Assembly: GCA_965213665.1 (NCBI GenBank)
Contig: CBDBZW010000003.1
Span: forward strand, 186,001 to 250,000
Direction: 5' to 3'
Source of the DNA: Bin94 sp965213665
Lineage (GTDB): Bacteria > Gemmatimonadota > Gemmatimonadetes > Longimicrobiales > Gaopeijiaceae
DNA length: 64,000 nucleotides
Of the stretch, positions 36,877 through 46,284 are shown piece after piece. Position numbers and translations under genes: made by a program. The number at the start of each line of letters is the position of its first letter. Position 1 is the stretch's first letter. The notes under the pieces are model-generated. The model was not told the origin of the DNA. It ran no database searches and saw nothing but the letters and a program-made list of their open reading frames with translations.

Positions 36877-38259
36877 ATGCAGCACATTACCGGAATGACC
36901 ATTCCTCGGCGGACCTTCCTGCGGGGAGTCGGCGCCTCGATCTCTCTTCCCTTCCTGGATGCGATGATTCCCGCGGGCCGGGGGTTGAGCGCGGGAGCCG
37001 ACGGACCGACCCGGCTGGTTGCGATCGAGATGGTGCACGGAGCCGCCGGCAGCAATGACTGGGGCCGGACGCAGAACTACTGGTCTCCGGCGCAGACGGG
37101 CCGCGACTTCGATCTCGCTCCGAGCGCGCTAAGCCCGCTGGAGCCCTGGCGCGACTACCTCACGATTATCAGCGACACCGACGTAGAGCCCGCCGAGGCG
37201 AAGAAGCCCAAGGAGATCGGGGGGGATCATTTCCGCTCCAGCGCCACCTTCCTCACGCAGTCGCACCCCCGCCAGACCGAGGGATCGGACATCTTTGTCG
37301 GCGAGTCGCTGGACCAGATGTTCGCCCGGCGCTTCGGGCAGGAGACGCCGATTCCGTCGATGCAGCTCTGCATCGAGAATGTGGACCAGTCGGGTGGGTG
37401 CGCCTACGGTTACGCCTGCGTCTACACCGACACGATCAGTTGGGCGTCCCCCACCGAGCCGCTGCCGATGGTGCGTGATCCCCGGGTCGCCTTCGACCAG
37501 CTCTTCGGCGCGGGAGGCAGCCCCGAGCAGCGTGCCGCGCGCCGCCGCGTCAACAAGAGCATCCTGGACTTCATTACCGGGCGCGTTTCGCAACTGAAGC
37601 GCGAGCTCGGACCCTCCGACCTCATCCGTCTCGACCGCTACCTCGAGCATGTGCGCGAACTCGAACGGCGCATCGAACGGGTCGAGGCCCAGAATGCGAG
37701 CGGCGAGACGCGCGAACTGCCCGAAGCCCCCGCCGGCGTTCCCGATGCCTTCCGCGAGCACGTTGAACTCATGTTCGATCTGCAGGCGCTGGCCTTCGCC
37801 TCGGATGTGACGCGGGTCTTCTCCTTCAAGATGGGGCGCGATTCCTCGGCGCGCGTCTTCCCCGAGAGCGGCGTCGACAAGCCCTTCCACCCGGCCTCGC
37901 ACCACGGCGGCAACGAGGGCAATATCACCGATTTCGCGCAGATCAACCGCTATCACATCGGGATGCTGCCCTATTTCTTCGAACGACTCGCCGGCGCCAT
38001 GGAGGGCGACGCGCACCTCCTGGACCGCACCATGATCATCTACGGTTCGCCGATGGGTGACCCGAATGTGCACAACCACAAGCGCTGTCCGCTCTTTGTG
38101 GCTGGGGGCGCGAATGGGGGACTGGAGGGCAACCTGCATCTGCGGGCCGCGCCGGGGACTCCGATGGCGAATGTCATGCTGAGCCTGGCGCACAAGCTGG
38201 GGCTCGACGACATGAGGAAGTTCGGGAACAGCACCTCCGATTTCTCTCTGGCGGTGTAG
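36877..38259 (+). CDS. DUF1552 protein with Tat-like signal, module 1
   Basis: DUF1552 protein of 460 residues. The N-terminus IPRRTFLRGVGASISLPFLD matches a twin-arginine signal, so the folded protein is probably exported, perhaps with a cofactor. Conserved stretches are RLVAIEMVHGAAGSN, SDTDVEPAEAKKPKEIGGDH, CIENVDQSGGCAYGYACVYT, DTISWASPTEPLPMVRDPR and RTMIIYGSPMGDPNVHNHK with several histidines. The fold recalls sulfatase/alkaline-phosphatase-like DUF1501 proteins, but no activity is established. A GGAGCG ribosome site precedes ATG 36877. The gene always accompanies DUF1592 proteins, which argues for a common secreted complex or pathway. Confidence 0.9.
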   Translation: MQHITGMTIPRRTFLRGVGASISLPFLDAMIPAGRGLSAGADGPTRLVAIEMVHGAAGSNDWGRTQNYWSPAQTGRDFDLAPSALSPLEPWRDYLTIISDTDVEPAEAKKPKEIGGDHFRSSATFLTQSHPRQTEGSDIFVGESLDQMFARRFGQETPIPSMQLCIENVDQSGGCAYGYACVYTDTISWASPTEPLPMVRDPRVAFDQLFGAGGSPEQRAARRRVNKSILDFITGRVSQLKRELGPSDLIRLDRYLEHVRELERRIERVEAQNASGETRELPEAPAGVPDAFREHVELMFDLQALAFASDVTRVFSFKMGRDSSARVFPESGVDKPFHPASHHGGNEGNITDFAQINRYHIGMLPYFFERLAGAMEGDAHLLDRTMIIYGSPMGDPNVHNHKRCPLFVAGGANGGLEGNLHLRAAPGTPMANVMLSLAHKLGLDDMRKFGNSTSDFSLAV

Positions 38260-38270
38260 GAGGCGGCACG

Positions 38271-40220
38271 GTGAGCCGGAGAACACACGCTCGGACGGCC
38301 GACGAGGACTCCGCACTCATGCGGGCGACCATGCACGACCGGACAATGCATGACCGGACAATGCATGAACAGTGGGGGAAGATCTCCGGGTGCGGCGCGC
38401 TTTACGGGCGCGGACGGAGCGGACGCGTTGCCCGGGTGCGGCGTTCGCTTCGCCTGGTTGGAGGAGTGGCCTGCGCGCTCCTGGCCTCGGTGGCGCTTGC
38501 CGCCTGGACGGGGCCCGAGACGGGGACCGAGAGTCCGGTGGCCGACGCCGCCATGCGCGACGACGCTGCCCGGGTGCGCGCGCTGATCGCCGAGGGCGGC
38601 GATGTCAATGCGGCCCAGGGAGATGGGATGACGGCGCTGCACTGGGCCGCCTTCAACCGCAACGCTCCTCTGGCGCGGCTGTTGCTGGAGGCCGGGGCCG
38701 GGGTGGGGGCCGGAACCCGGATCGGGCACTATACGCCGTTGCACCTGGCGGCGCGGTCCGGTGCGGGCGAGATCGCCGAGCTGCTGCTTGGGGCGGGCGC
38801 CGATCCCGAGCGACCGATCCTGGTGGGCGGCGGCGCGAAACCGCTCCACTTTGCGGCCGAGGCGGGGGACGCGCGCACGATCGCGGCCTTGCTCCGGGCG
38901 GGCGCCGATGTCGATGCAACCGAGGCCGCGTGGGGGCAGACGCCGCTGGTCTTCGCGGCGTCGAAGGGGCGGACGGGGGCGGTACGGCAGTTGCTGGAGG
39001 CGGGCGCCGATCCCTCGATCCACACCCGCGTGATGGATGTGAAGGCGCGCGCGGTGGCGGACCGGGTCGAGCGCTCCGAGCGCAACCGGCGCCTGCGCGA
39101 AGGGTTGCCGTGGGGACCCGAGGTGGCGGCCGCGGTTCGCCGCGAGCACGACGAGGCGCAGAGGCGGGAGCTGGCCGAGGCCGCGTCGGCGGCGGAAGCC
39201 GAGACCCGCATGATCGAGGAGCCCGAGCCGTTGTCGTACGGGGAGCTGGTGGGGGGGCACGGGGGATTGACCGCGCTCCTGCACGCGGCGCGCGAGGGTC
39301 ACGCCGAGACCGCTCTGGCGCTCCTCGGCGGTGGGGCCGCGATCGATCAGGCCGGCCTGGGAGACGGCACGACGCCGATCCTGATGGCGACGATCAACGG
39401 TCACTTCGACCTCGCCGTGCACCTCCTGGAGGCGGGCGCCGACCCGGCCATCCGGAGCCACGCGGGCGCCACCCCGCTCTTCGCGGCGATCAACACGCAC
39501 TGGGCGCCCAAGTCCCGCTACCCGCAGCAGCACATCTACATGCAGCAGGATCACACCTACCTGGAGGTCATGGCGAAGCTGCTCGACGCGGGCGCCGATC
39601 CGAATGTGCGGCTGAATCGTCACCTCTGGTTCATGTCCTACAACTTCGATCTGCTCCAGATCGACTCACGGGGCGCCACTCCCTTCTGGCGCGCGGCCTA
39701 CGCACTGGATGTCGAGGCGATGAAGCTGCTTGTCCGCTACGGCGCCGATCCCGGCATTCCCACCGAGAGGGTTCCCGCCCGGCGCTTCCGCCCCGCCGCC
39801 GCCGACCGGCCCGATCCCTCCGGGCTTCCGCCCGTTCCCGTGGGCGGTCCCGCGGTCTATCCCATTCATGCGGCTTCCGGAGTCGGTTACGGGCAGGGCT
39901 TCGCGGCCAATGCGCACCGCCACGTTCCCGATGGCTGGGTGAGCGCGGTTCGCTACCTCGTCGAGGAGCAGGGCGCCGATGTCAATGCGCGCGACCACGA
40001 GGGGTACAGTCCTCTGCACCATGCGGCGGCGCGCGGCGACAACGAGCTGATTGCCTACCTGGTCGAGCGGGGTGCCGACGTCACCCTGGTCAGCCGCGCC
40101 GGACAGACCACCGTGGACATGGCCAACGGGCCGGTGCAGCGGATTCAGCCCTTCCCCGAAACGATCGCGCTTCTGGAGGGACTTGGCGCGGTGAACAATC
40201 ACAACTGCGTCTCCTGCTGA
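38271..40220 (+). CDS. Exported ankyrin-repeat protein, module 1
   Basis: Ankyrin protein, 649 residues. The GTG at 38271 is supported by a GGAGG 7 bases upstream, overlapping the DUF1552 stop. A long basic N-terminus, with a three-fold MHDRT repeat from 15-bp tandem repeats at 38331-38375, precedes a hydrophobic segment (LVGGVACALLASVALAAWTG), so secretion or membrane anchoring is likely. Ankyrin units include MTALHWAAFNRNAPLARLLL, YTPLHLAARSGAGEIAELLL and YSPLHHAAARGDNELIAYLV, about nine repeats interrupted by a charged helical insert near 260-310. The C-terminus is NNHNCVSC, shared with the paralogue in module 2. A protein-binding scaffold for the DUF1592/DUF1552 pair is a reasonable inference. 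Confidence 0.88.
   Translation: MSRRTHARTADEDSALMRATMHDRTMHDRTMHEQWGKISGCGALYGRGRSGRVARVRRSLRLVGGVACALLASVALAAWTGPETGTESPVADAAMRDDAARVRALIAEGGDVNAAQGDGMTALHWAAFNRNAPLARLLLEAGAGVGAGTRIGHYTPLHLAARSGAGEIAELLLGAGADPERPILVGGGAKPLHFAAEAGDARTIAALLRAGADVDATEAAWGQTPLVFAASKGRTGAVRQLLEAGADPSIHTRVMDVKARAVADRVERSERNRRLREGLPWGPEVAAAVRREHDEAQRRELAEAASAAEAETRMIEEPEPLSYGELVGGHGGLTALLHAAREGHAETALALLGGGAAIDQAGLGDGTTPILMATINGHFDLAVHLLEAGADPAIRSHAGATPLFAAINTHWAPKSRYPQQHIYMQQDHTYLEVMAKLLDAGADPNVRLNRHLWFMSYNFDLLQIDSRGATPFWRAAYALDVEAMKLLVRYGADPGIPTERVPARRFRPAAADRPDPSGLPPVPVGGPAVYPIHAASGVGYGQGFAANAHRHVPDGWVSAVRYLVEEQGADVNARDHEGYSPLHHAAARGDNELIAYLVERGADVTLVSRAGQTTVDMANGPVQRIQPFPETIALLEGLGAVNNHNCVSC
38331..38375 (+). 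repeat. Three 15-bp tandem repeats in the ankyrin gene 5' end
   Basis: ATGCACGACCGGACA, ATGCATGACCGGACA and ATGCATGAACAGTGG follow each other without gap. They are in frame and give MHDRT-MHDRT-MHEQW, so each unit also offers a potential in-frame start codon. Confidence 0.9.
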
Positions 40221-40334
40221 AGCGGTGGCCGACGACTACCCGGATGTCGGCGCGCGCGCGGTTCGCTTCGAGAAACAGCCAGCTTCCCAATCGGTGAACG
40301 GCCCGGTCGGAGAACTTCGGAAACCGAGGTCCAG

Positions 40335-42908
40335 ATGATGAAACCGGCGGCTTCGCTCTTCGCGACCGGCGCGCTCCTTGCCGCTCTGGGGACGGGTATG
40401 CACGGTCCGGCCGAATTACCTGGCGCGACAGGCGGCGCGGCGCCCGCCGGGGACTGGATTGCCGGCCAGGTTGCGATGGCCGAACCCCGGGTTCCGTTCC
40501 TGAATGGCGGAGGCGGCCGATCCGGCGCCCGGAACGCTGTCACCCGGCCGAAGATGGCCACCCGGCCGAACGAGGTCATCGACCAGTTCTGTGTGCGCTG
40601 CCACAATGAGCGCCGTCTGCTCGGCAACATGTCGCTGGAGGACTTCGACGCGGCCAACGCCCCGGCGAATGGCGAACTTGCCGAGCGCGTCATTCGCAAG
40701 CTGCGCGCGGGATTGATGCCGCCCCCCGGCGCCCGCCGCCCCGACGAAACCGATCTTCTCGCGCTGGCCCGGTCGCTGGAAGAACAGATGGACGCGGCCG
40801 CGGCGGCGAATCCCAATCCGGGACGACGCAGCTTTCAGCGGCTGAATCGCGCGGAGTACGCGGCCTCGGTGCGCGACCTTCTCGACCTGGAGATTGACGC
40901 GGGCGCCTGGCTTCCCCTGGACACCAAGAGCGCCAACTTCGACAACATCGCCGATGCGCAGCTCCTCTCCCCCACCCTGACCGACGGCTACCTGCGCGCG
41001 GCCGCCGAGATCAGCCGGCTTGCGACCGGCGACCCGCACGTGACGGCCAGCGAGTCCACCTACCGGGTTTCGCGCTGGGATTCCCAGAATGAACGGGTGC
41101 CCGGCGCGCCCTGGGGCACCCGCGGCGGCGTGGCGGTTGTGCACAACTTTCCGGCGGATGGCTACTACGCATTCCGCGTCTCCTTTCACCACGAGACCAC
41201 GGGGGCGCTGGTCGGCAACGGGCGCAACGCGCTGCACACCACCGAGGGCAATCCCGAACTCCTCGAAATCTCGATCGATGGCGAACCGGTGGCGGTCCTG
41301 GAGGTCAACCGCTGGATGCACACCTCCGATCCCGATGGGGTAAACATCCGTTCCGACCGCATCTTCGTCGGGGCCGGGCCGCGCCAGGTCGCCGCCGCCT
41401 TTATTCGCCGCACCGATGGGCCGCTCCAGGATCTGATCTCGCCGCACGACTGGTCGCTGGCCAGCACGAGCATCGCGGGGAGCTACGGCTTTACCGTTCT
41501 GCCGCATCTACGCGACCTGGCGATCGGGGGGCCGTTCGAGCCCCGGGGCGTTTCCGGGACTCCGAGCCGGGCCGCGGTTTTTTCTTGCCATCCCGAAGGT
41601 GGGGCGAGCGTGGCCGAGGCGCGGCTCTGCGCGGGCAGGATCGTGGCCGCATTGGGAAACCGGGCCTACCGGCGGCCGCTGTCGCGCGAAGAGGAAGCCG
41701 CCCTGATGGGGCTCTACGATGCCGGGGCCGCGTCGGAAGGGTTCGAGGGCGGGGTGCGGTGGGCGCTGGAGGGGATCCTGGCCAGTCCGCACTTCATCTT
41801 CCGCTTCGAGGAGCCGGCTGCGGTGTTGGGGGAGGGGGATGGGATCTACCGTCTGAACGACCACGATCTGGCTGCGCGCCTCTCCTTCTTCCTCTGGGGA
41901 ACGGGACCGGACGACGCGCTCACGGCGGTCGCGCAGGAGGGCCGCCTCTCCAATCCGGCCACGCTCGAGATCCAGGTCCGGCGGATGCTGCACGATCCCC
42001 GTTCGGCCGCCCTCTCCACGCGCTTTGCCGCCCAGTGGCTGCGGCTTCAGGATCTGGCCCGAATCCAGCCCGATCCCCGCGTCAATCCCGACTTCGACGA
42101 ACCGCTCAAGCGCGCCATGCTGCGAGAGACCGAGATCTTCTTCGACCACCTGGTGCGCACCGACGGTTCGGTCATGGACCTCTACACGGCCGACTATACC
42201 TTCGTGAATGAACGGTTGGCCCGCCACTACCGAATCCCGGGAATTGCGGGGGAACGCTTTCAGCGCGTCCGCCACCCCGGCGAGGAGCGCCGCGGGCTCC
42301 TGGGCCACGGATCGATCCTAACCCTCACCTCGCACGCGGGCCGGACCTCGCCGGTGCTGCGCGGCAAGTGGGTGATGGAAGTCCTTCTCGGTGCCCCGCC
42401 CCCGCCCCCCCCTCCCGACGTTCCCGAGCTCGAAGAGGAGGCCGTGGAGGATGGCCGCTTCCTCACGGTACGCGAACGGCTCGAGATGCACCGCGCCATC
42501 CCGGCCTGCAACTCCTGCCACCGCATGATCGACCCGATCGGCCTCGCGCTCGAGAACTTCGATGTGACGGGTGCGTGGCGAATCCGCGACCAGGGCGTTC
42601 CGATCGACGCGGCCAGCGACTTCTACGACGGCACCCCGATCACGTCCCCCTCCGAGCTGCGCGCGGCCCTCCTCAAGCGCCCCGAACCGCTGCTGCGTAC
42701 CTTCACCGAGAATCTTCTGGCCTACGCGCTGGGACGCCGGCTCGAATACTACGACATGCCCACCGTTCGCCGAATCACGCGCGACGCCGGGGCTCAGGAC
42801 TATCGCCTGTCCGCCTTCGTCCTCGGGGTGGCAACCAGCGACGCCTTTCTGTCGAAGGCCGCGCCGGCCACCGTGGACGACGAAGCGATGGACCGCCAGG
42901 GAGGCTGA
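40335..42908 (+). CDS. DUF1592-type cytochrome c-like secreted protein, module 2
   Basis: Paralogue of the DUF1592 protein of module 1, 857 residues with the same domain order. A signal peptide (SLFATGALLAALGTGMHG) and a longer variable N-terminus come first, then the haem-type motif CVRCHNERRLLGNMSLEDFD almost identical to module 1, FQRLNRAEYAASVRDLLDLE, SFFLWGTGPDDALTAVAQEG, the proline run in VLLGAPPPPPPPDVPELEEE and the second motif CNSCHRMIDPIGLALENFD, ending with TFTENLLAYALGRRLEYYDM. Conservation of both CxxCH motifs and surrounding sequence in the two copies suggests both remain functional. ATG 40335 has a GAGG-like site 8 bases upstream. The DUF1552 partner starts 8 bases after its stop. 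Confidence 0.9.
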   Translation: MMKPAASLFATGALLAALGTGMHGPAELPGATGGAAPAGDWIAGQVAMAEPRVPFLNGGGGRSGARNAVTRPKMATRPNEVIDQFCVRCHNERRLLGNMSLEDFDAANAPANGELAERVIRKLRAGLMPPPGARRPDETDLLALARSLEEQMDAAAAANPNPGRRSFQRLNRAEYAASVRDLLDLEIDAGAWLPLDTKSANFDNIADAQLLSPTLTDGYLRAAAEISRLATGDPHVTASESTYRVSRWDSQNERVPGAPWGTRGGVAVVHNFPADGYYAFRVSFHHETTGALVGNGRNALHTTEGNPELLEISIDGEPVAVLEVNRWMHTSDPDGVNIRSDRIFVGAGPRQVAAAFIRRTDGPLQDLISPHDWSLASTSIAGSYGFTVLPHLRDLAIGGPFEPRGVSGTPSRAAVFSCHPEGGASVAEARLCAGRIVAALGNRAYRRPLSREEEAALMGLYDAGAASEGFEGGVRWALEGILASPHFIFRFEEPAAVLGEGDGIYRLNDHDLAARLSFFLWGTGPDDALTAVAQEGRLSNPATLEIQVRRMLHDPRSAALSTRFAAQWLRLQDLARIQPDPRVNPDFDEPLKRAMLRETEIFFDHLVRTDGSVMDLYTADYTFVNERLARHYRIPGIAGERFQRVRHPGEERRGLLGHGSILTLTSHAGRTSPVLRGKWVMEVLLGAPPPPPPPDVPELEEEAVEDGRFLTVRERLEMHRAIPACNSCHRMIDPIGLALENFDVTGAWRIRDQGVPIDAASDFYDGTPITSPSELRAALLKRPEPLLRTFTENLLAYALGRRLEYYDMPTVRRITRDAGAQDYRLSAFVLGVATSDAFLSKAAPATVDDEAMDRQGG

Positions 42909-42915
42909 ACCCTTC

Positions 42916-44310
42916 ATGCACATCATTACCGGACAGCACCTCCACCGCCGCACCTTTCTGCGCGGCCTCGGCGCCAGTATCGCGCTTCCCTTCCTCGACG
43001 CCATGATTCCGGCGCGGGAACGCTGGGCGGTCACTCGCGCGCGCACACGGATCGACCGCACCCGCCTCGTCGCGATCGAGATGGTGCACGGGGCGGCGGG
43101 CAGCAATCCGTGGGGAGCCGAACAGCACCTCTGGTCCCCGCCGCAGACCGGGCGCGACTTCGACTTCGGGCCCTCGGTCCTCCGTGCGCTCGAACCGTAC
43201 CGCGACTACCTCACCATCGTCAGCGACACCGATGTGGAGGTGGCCGAGGCAAAAAAGCCAAAGGAGATCGGCGGCGACCACTTCCGCTCCAGCGCCACCT
43301 TCCTCACCCAGGCGCACCCCAAACAGACCGAAAGCTCGGATGTGTGGGTCGGCACCTCTCTGGACCAGCTCTACGCCCAGCGCTTCGGGCAGGATACCCC
43401 GATTCCCTCCATGCAGCTCTGCATCGAGAATGTGGACCAGGCGGGCGGTTGCGCCTACGGATACGCCTGCGTCTATACCGACACCATCTCGTGGTCGGCC
43501 CCCGATCAGCCGCTGCCGATGGTCCGCGATCCGCGCGTCGCCTTCGACCAGCTCTTCGGCGCGGGTGGCACGGCGGAAGCCCGGACGGCGAGGCGCAAGG
43601 CCAGCGCGAGCATCCTGGATTTCATCGCGGGCGAGATCAACTCCCTCAAGCGGCAGCTCGACCCGGTCGACGGACGGCGGGTGGACCGCTACCTGGAGGA
43701 CATTCGCGAGATCGAACGGCGCATCGAGCGGGTCGTGGCGCGCAACGAGAGCGGAGAGGAGCGCGAGCTTCCAGGGGCGCCGGCGGGGGTGCCCGATTCC
43801 TTCGACGAGCACGTCAAGATCATGTTCGACCTGCAGGCGCTTGCATTCCAGGCCGACGTCACGGGCGTCTTTTCCTTCAAGATGGGCCGCGACGCTTCCA
43901 GCCGCGTCTATCCCGAGAGCGGCGTGGACAAGGGATTCCATCCTTCTTCGCATCATGGCGGCCGGCCCGACAACGTTCTCGAGTTCGCCGAGATCAACCG
44001 CTATCATGTGGGACTTGTCCCCTATTTCCTCGACCGGCTCGCGAGCATTGAGGAAGGCGAGACCAGTCTTCTGGACAAGACCATGGTTGTCTACGGTTCG
44101 CCGATGGGCGATTCCAATGTGCACAATCACAAGCGCTGTCCGCTCTTTGTGGTTGGCGGCGCAAATGGACGCATGGGGGGCAACCTTCACCTGCGCGCCG
44201 CTCCGGGCACACCGATGGCCAATGTCATGCTCAGCCTGATGCACAAGCTGGGAATGGACGACCTGGCGAGCTTCGGCAACAGCACTGGCGCCTTTGCGCT
44301 CTCGGGTTAG
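42916..44310 (+). CDS. DUF1552 protein with Tat-like signal, module 2
   Basis: Paralogue of the module 1 DUF1552 protein, 464 residues, clearly alike over the full length. Tat-like start LHRRTFLRGLGASIALPFLD, then RLVAIEMVHGAAGSNPWGAE, SDTDVEVAEAKKPKEIGGDH, MQLCIENVDQAGGCAYGYAC, and DKTMVVYGSPMGDSNVHNHK. The ATG at 42916 lies 8 bases after the DUF1592 stop, tighter than the 91-base gap in module 1. Function is unknown; secretion through Tat and partnership with the DUF1592 protein are inferred from signal and context. Confidence 0.9.
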   Translation: MHIITGQHLHRRTFLRGLGASIALPFLDAMIPARERWAVTRARTRIDRTRLVAIEMVHGAAGSNPWGAEQHLWSPPQTGRDFDFGPSVLRALEPYRDYLTIVSDTDVEVAEAKKPKEIGGDHFRSSATFLTQAHPKQTESSDVWVGTSLDQLYAQRFGQDTPIPSMQLCIENVDQAGGCAYGYACVYTDTISWSAPDQPLPMVRDPRVAFDQLFGAGGTAEARTARRKASASILDFIAGEINSLKRQLDPVDGRRVDRYLEDIREIERRIERVVARNESGEERELPGAPAGVPDSFDEHVKIMFDLQALAFQADVTGVFSFKMGRDASSRVYPESGVDKGFHPSSHHGGRPDNVLEFAEINRYHVGLVPYFLDRLASIEEGETSLLDKTMVVYGSPMGDSNVHNHKRCPLFVVGGANGRMGGNLHLRAAPGTPMANVMLSLMHKLGMDDLASFGNSTGAFALSG

Positions 44311-44322
44311 GGGAAGACGACA

Positions 44323-46284
44323 ATGTTGATGCGCAAACCCGGATCCTCAAGCCCGGTATTCCACCCGTTGGGTCTTGCAGGAAGAGTGGGGGGGAAGGGT
44401 AGGCCGACGCGGGGGATGCTGCGCGCGGAGCTGGCGGGGATTGCAATTCTGGCCACGTTGCTCGCGGGGGCTTCGGCCGGGGGGCCTGACGCCCGGTGGG
44501 TTGCGGCGGGCGCCTTGGTGGGTGCCCAGGATCAGCGGCGGGTCCGGCTGGCTTCGCCCGATTCGCGGGTGGCCGACGCCGCCATGCGGGGCGACCTCGA
44601 CACTGTGCGCGAGCTGGTGGAGGCGGGCGCCGATGTCAACGCTCCACGCGGCGATGGCATGACCGCGCTTCACTGGGCGGCGGTGCATGGGAACGTCGGG
44701 ATGGCGCGATTGCTCCTGGGGGCGGGCGCCGACCCGGAGTCTGCGACGCGGCTGGGCGCGCACCGGCCCTTGCATGTGGCGAGCCGCGAGGGTAGCGGCG
44801 AGATCGTTGCGTTCCTGGTCCGGGCGGGAGCCGATGCGGGCGCGGTGACCGAAACGGGCGTAACTCCGTTGCACTTTGCGGCCGCCGCGGGCACCGTGGA
44901 CGCGGTGCGGGCACTGATCGAACACGGCTCGCCGGTGGATGCCGCCGAGCCGCAGTGGGGGCAGACCCCGCTCATGTTCGCGGCCGAGCGGGGGCGTACC
45001 GAGGCCGTGCGGGCTCTGCTGGAGGCGGGGGCAAACGCAATGGTCACCGCGCGGGTCATGGATCTGGTCGAGCGCGACATCCTGGACCGGGATTCCGAAC
45101 GCCGCCGCCGCACCGAGATTGCCGCCATGCGGGGGGGGATCGACGCGCAGAGCTATCCGGTCGATTCGGGGGTGGCGGGGCAGGTTCCCCAGTCCTCTTC
45201 GGCTCCGGTGGCGACCGCGGACCGCGAGGCACAGGCGCTGGCTGCGGCTCGCGAGGCTCTGGAAGCGCGGCGGCAAACCGGCGAACCGATCCCCCTGAAC
45301 TACGCCGATCTGGTGGGCAAGCACGGGGGACTCTCGGCGATCCACCTGGCGGCGCGCGAGGGCCACGCCGAAACCGTGATGGCGCTCCTGGACGGCGGCG
45401 TCCACATCGATCTGCCCAGCGCGGCGGACGGCACGACGCCGATTCTGATGGCCGCAATCAACGGCTACTTCGATTTGGTGGCGGAGCTACTCGCGCGCGC
45501 CGCCGATCCCAACCTGGCCAGCGACGCCGGGGCCACGCCGCTCTACGCGGTCCTCAACATGCAGTGGGCGCCCAAGGCTCGTCATCCGCAGCCGCTGGCC
45601 TACGAACAGCAGGAAACCGGCTACCTGGAGCTGATGCGCACCCTCCTCGACGCCGGCGCCGACGTCAACGCCCGCCTCAGGCGAACGCTCTGGTTCACCA
45701 CCTACAACCGCGACCTCCTCGGCGTGGACCGGACCGGCGCAACCCCCTTCTGGCGCGCGGCCCACGCCACCGACGTTCCCGCGATGAAGCTGCTCCTGGA
45801 GTACGGCGCCGACCCCGGTCTTCCCACCATCAAGGTCCCCCGGCGCAGCTTCGGCGGCGGCTCCGGCGACGAGACCGATCCCTCCGGCCTGCCTCCGGTC
45901 CCGATCGGCGGACCGGCCGTCCGACCCATCCACGCGGCGGCGGGCGTCGGCTACGGCCAGGGCTTCGCAGGCAATTCACACCGTCACGCACCCGGCGGCT
46001 GGATGCCCACCATGCGCTTTCTGGTCGAGGAGCTAGGCGCCGACGTCAACGCGCGCGACCTCAACGGCTACACCCCGGTGCACCACGCGGCGGCGCGGGG
46101 CGACAACGAAATGATCCTCTATCTGGTGGAAAAGGGCGCCGATGTGACCGCCGTGGCGCGAAGCGGGCAGACCACGGTCGACATGGCCAATGGGCCGGTG
46201 CAGCGCATTCAGCCCTTTGCGGCAACGGTGGCGCTGCTGGAGAGGCTGGGCGCGAAGAACAATCATCGCTGCGTAAGTTGTTGA
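44323..46284 (+). CDS. Exported ankyrin-repeat protein, module 2
   Basis: Ankyrin protein of 653 residues, paralogue of the module 1 protein. A basic N-terminus is followed by a hydrophobic segment (LRAELAGIAILATLLAGASA). Repeats include MTALHWAAVHGNVGMARLLL, HRPLHVASREGSGEIVAFLV, VTPLHFAAAAGTVDAVRALI and YTPVHHAAARGDNEMILYLV. It shares with the paralogue a charged mid-insert, a sequence PSGLPPVPIGGPAVRPIHAA, and the C-terminus NNHRCVSC. The conserved C-terminal CxxC next to Asn-Asn-His is unusual for ankyrin proteins and could be a metal, haem or disulfide site. ATG 44323 is preceded by GGGGAAG. The stop overlaps a third ankyrin frame. Confidence 0.88.
   Translation: MLMRKPGSSSPVFHPLGLAGRVGGKGRPTRGMLRAELAGIAILATLLAGASAGGPDARWVAAGALVGAQDQRRVRLASPDSRVADAAMRGDLDTVRELVEAGADVNAPRGDGMTALHWAAVHGNVGMARLLLGAGADPESATRLGAHRPLHVASREGSGEIVAFLVRAGADAGAVTETGVTPLHFAAAAGTVDAVRALIEHGSPVDAAEPQWGQTPLMFAAERGRTEAVRALLEAGANAMVTARVMDLVERDILDRDSERRRRTEIAAMRGGIDAQSYPVDSGVAGQVPQSSSAPVATADREAQALAAAREALEARRQTGEPIPLNYADLVGKHGGLSAIHLAAREGHAETVMALLDGGVHIDLPSAADGTTPILMAAINGYFDLVAELLARAADPNLASDAGATPLYAVLNMQWAPKARHPQPLAYEQQETGYLELMRTLLDAGADVNARLRRTLWFTTYNRDLLGVDRTGATPFWRAAHATDVPAMKLLLEYGADPGLPTIKVPRRSFGGGSGDETDPSGLPPVPIGGPAVRPIHAAAGVGYGQGFAGNSHRHAPGGWMPTMRFLVEELGADVNARDLNGYTPVHHAAARGDNEMILYLVEKGADVTAVARSGQTTVDMANGPVQRIQPFAATVALLERLGAKNNHRCVSC

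Noticed and set aside
46033..46266. Small minus-strand frames antisense to the ankyrin genes
   Set aside because: They mirror ankyrin-coding codons and recur at matching places in both paralogues, as expected for shadows.
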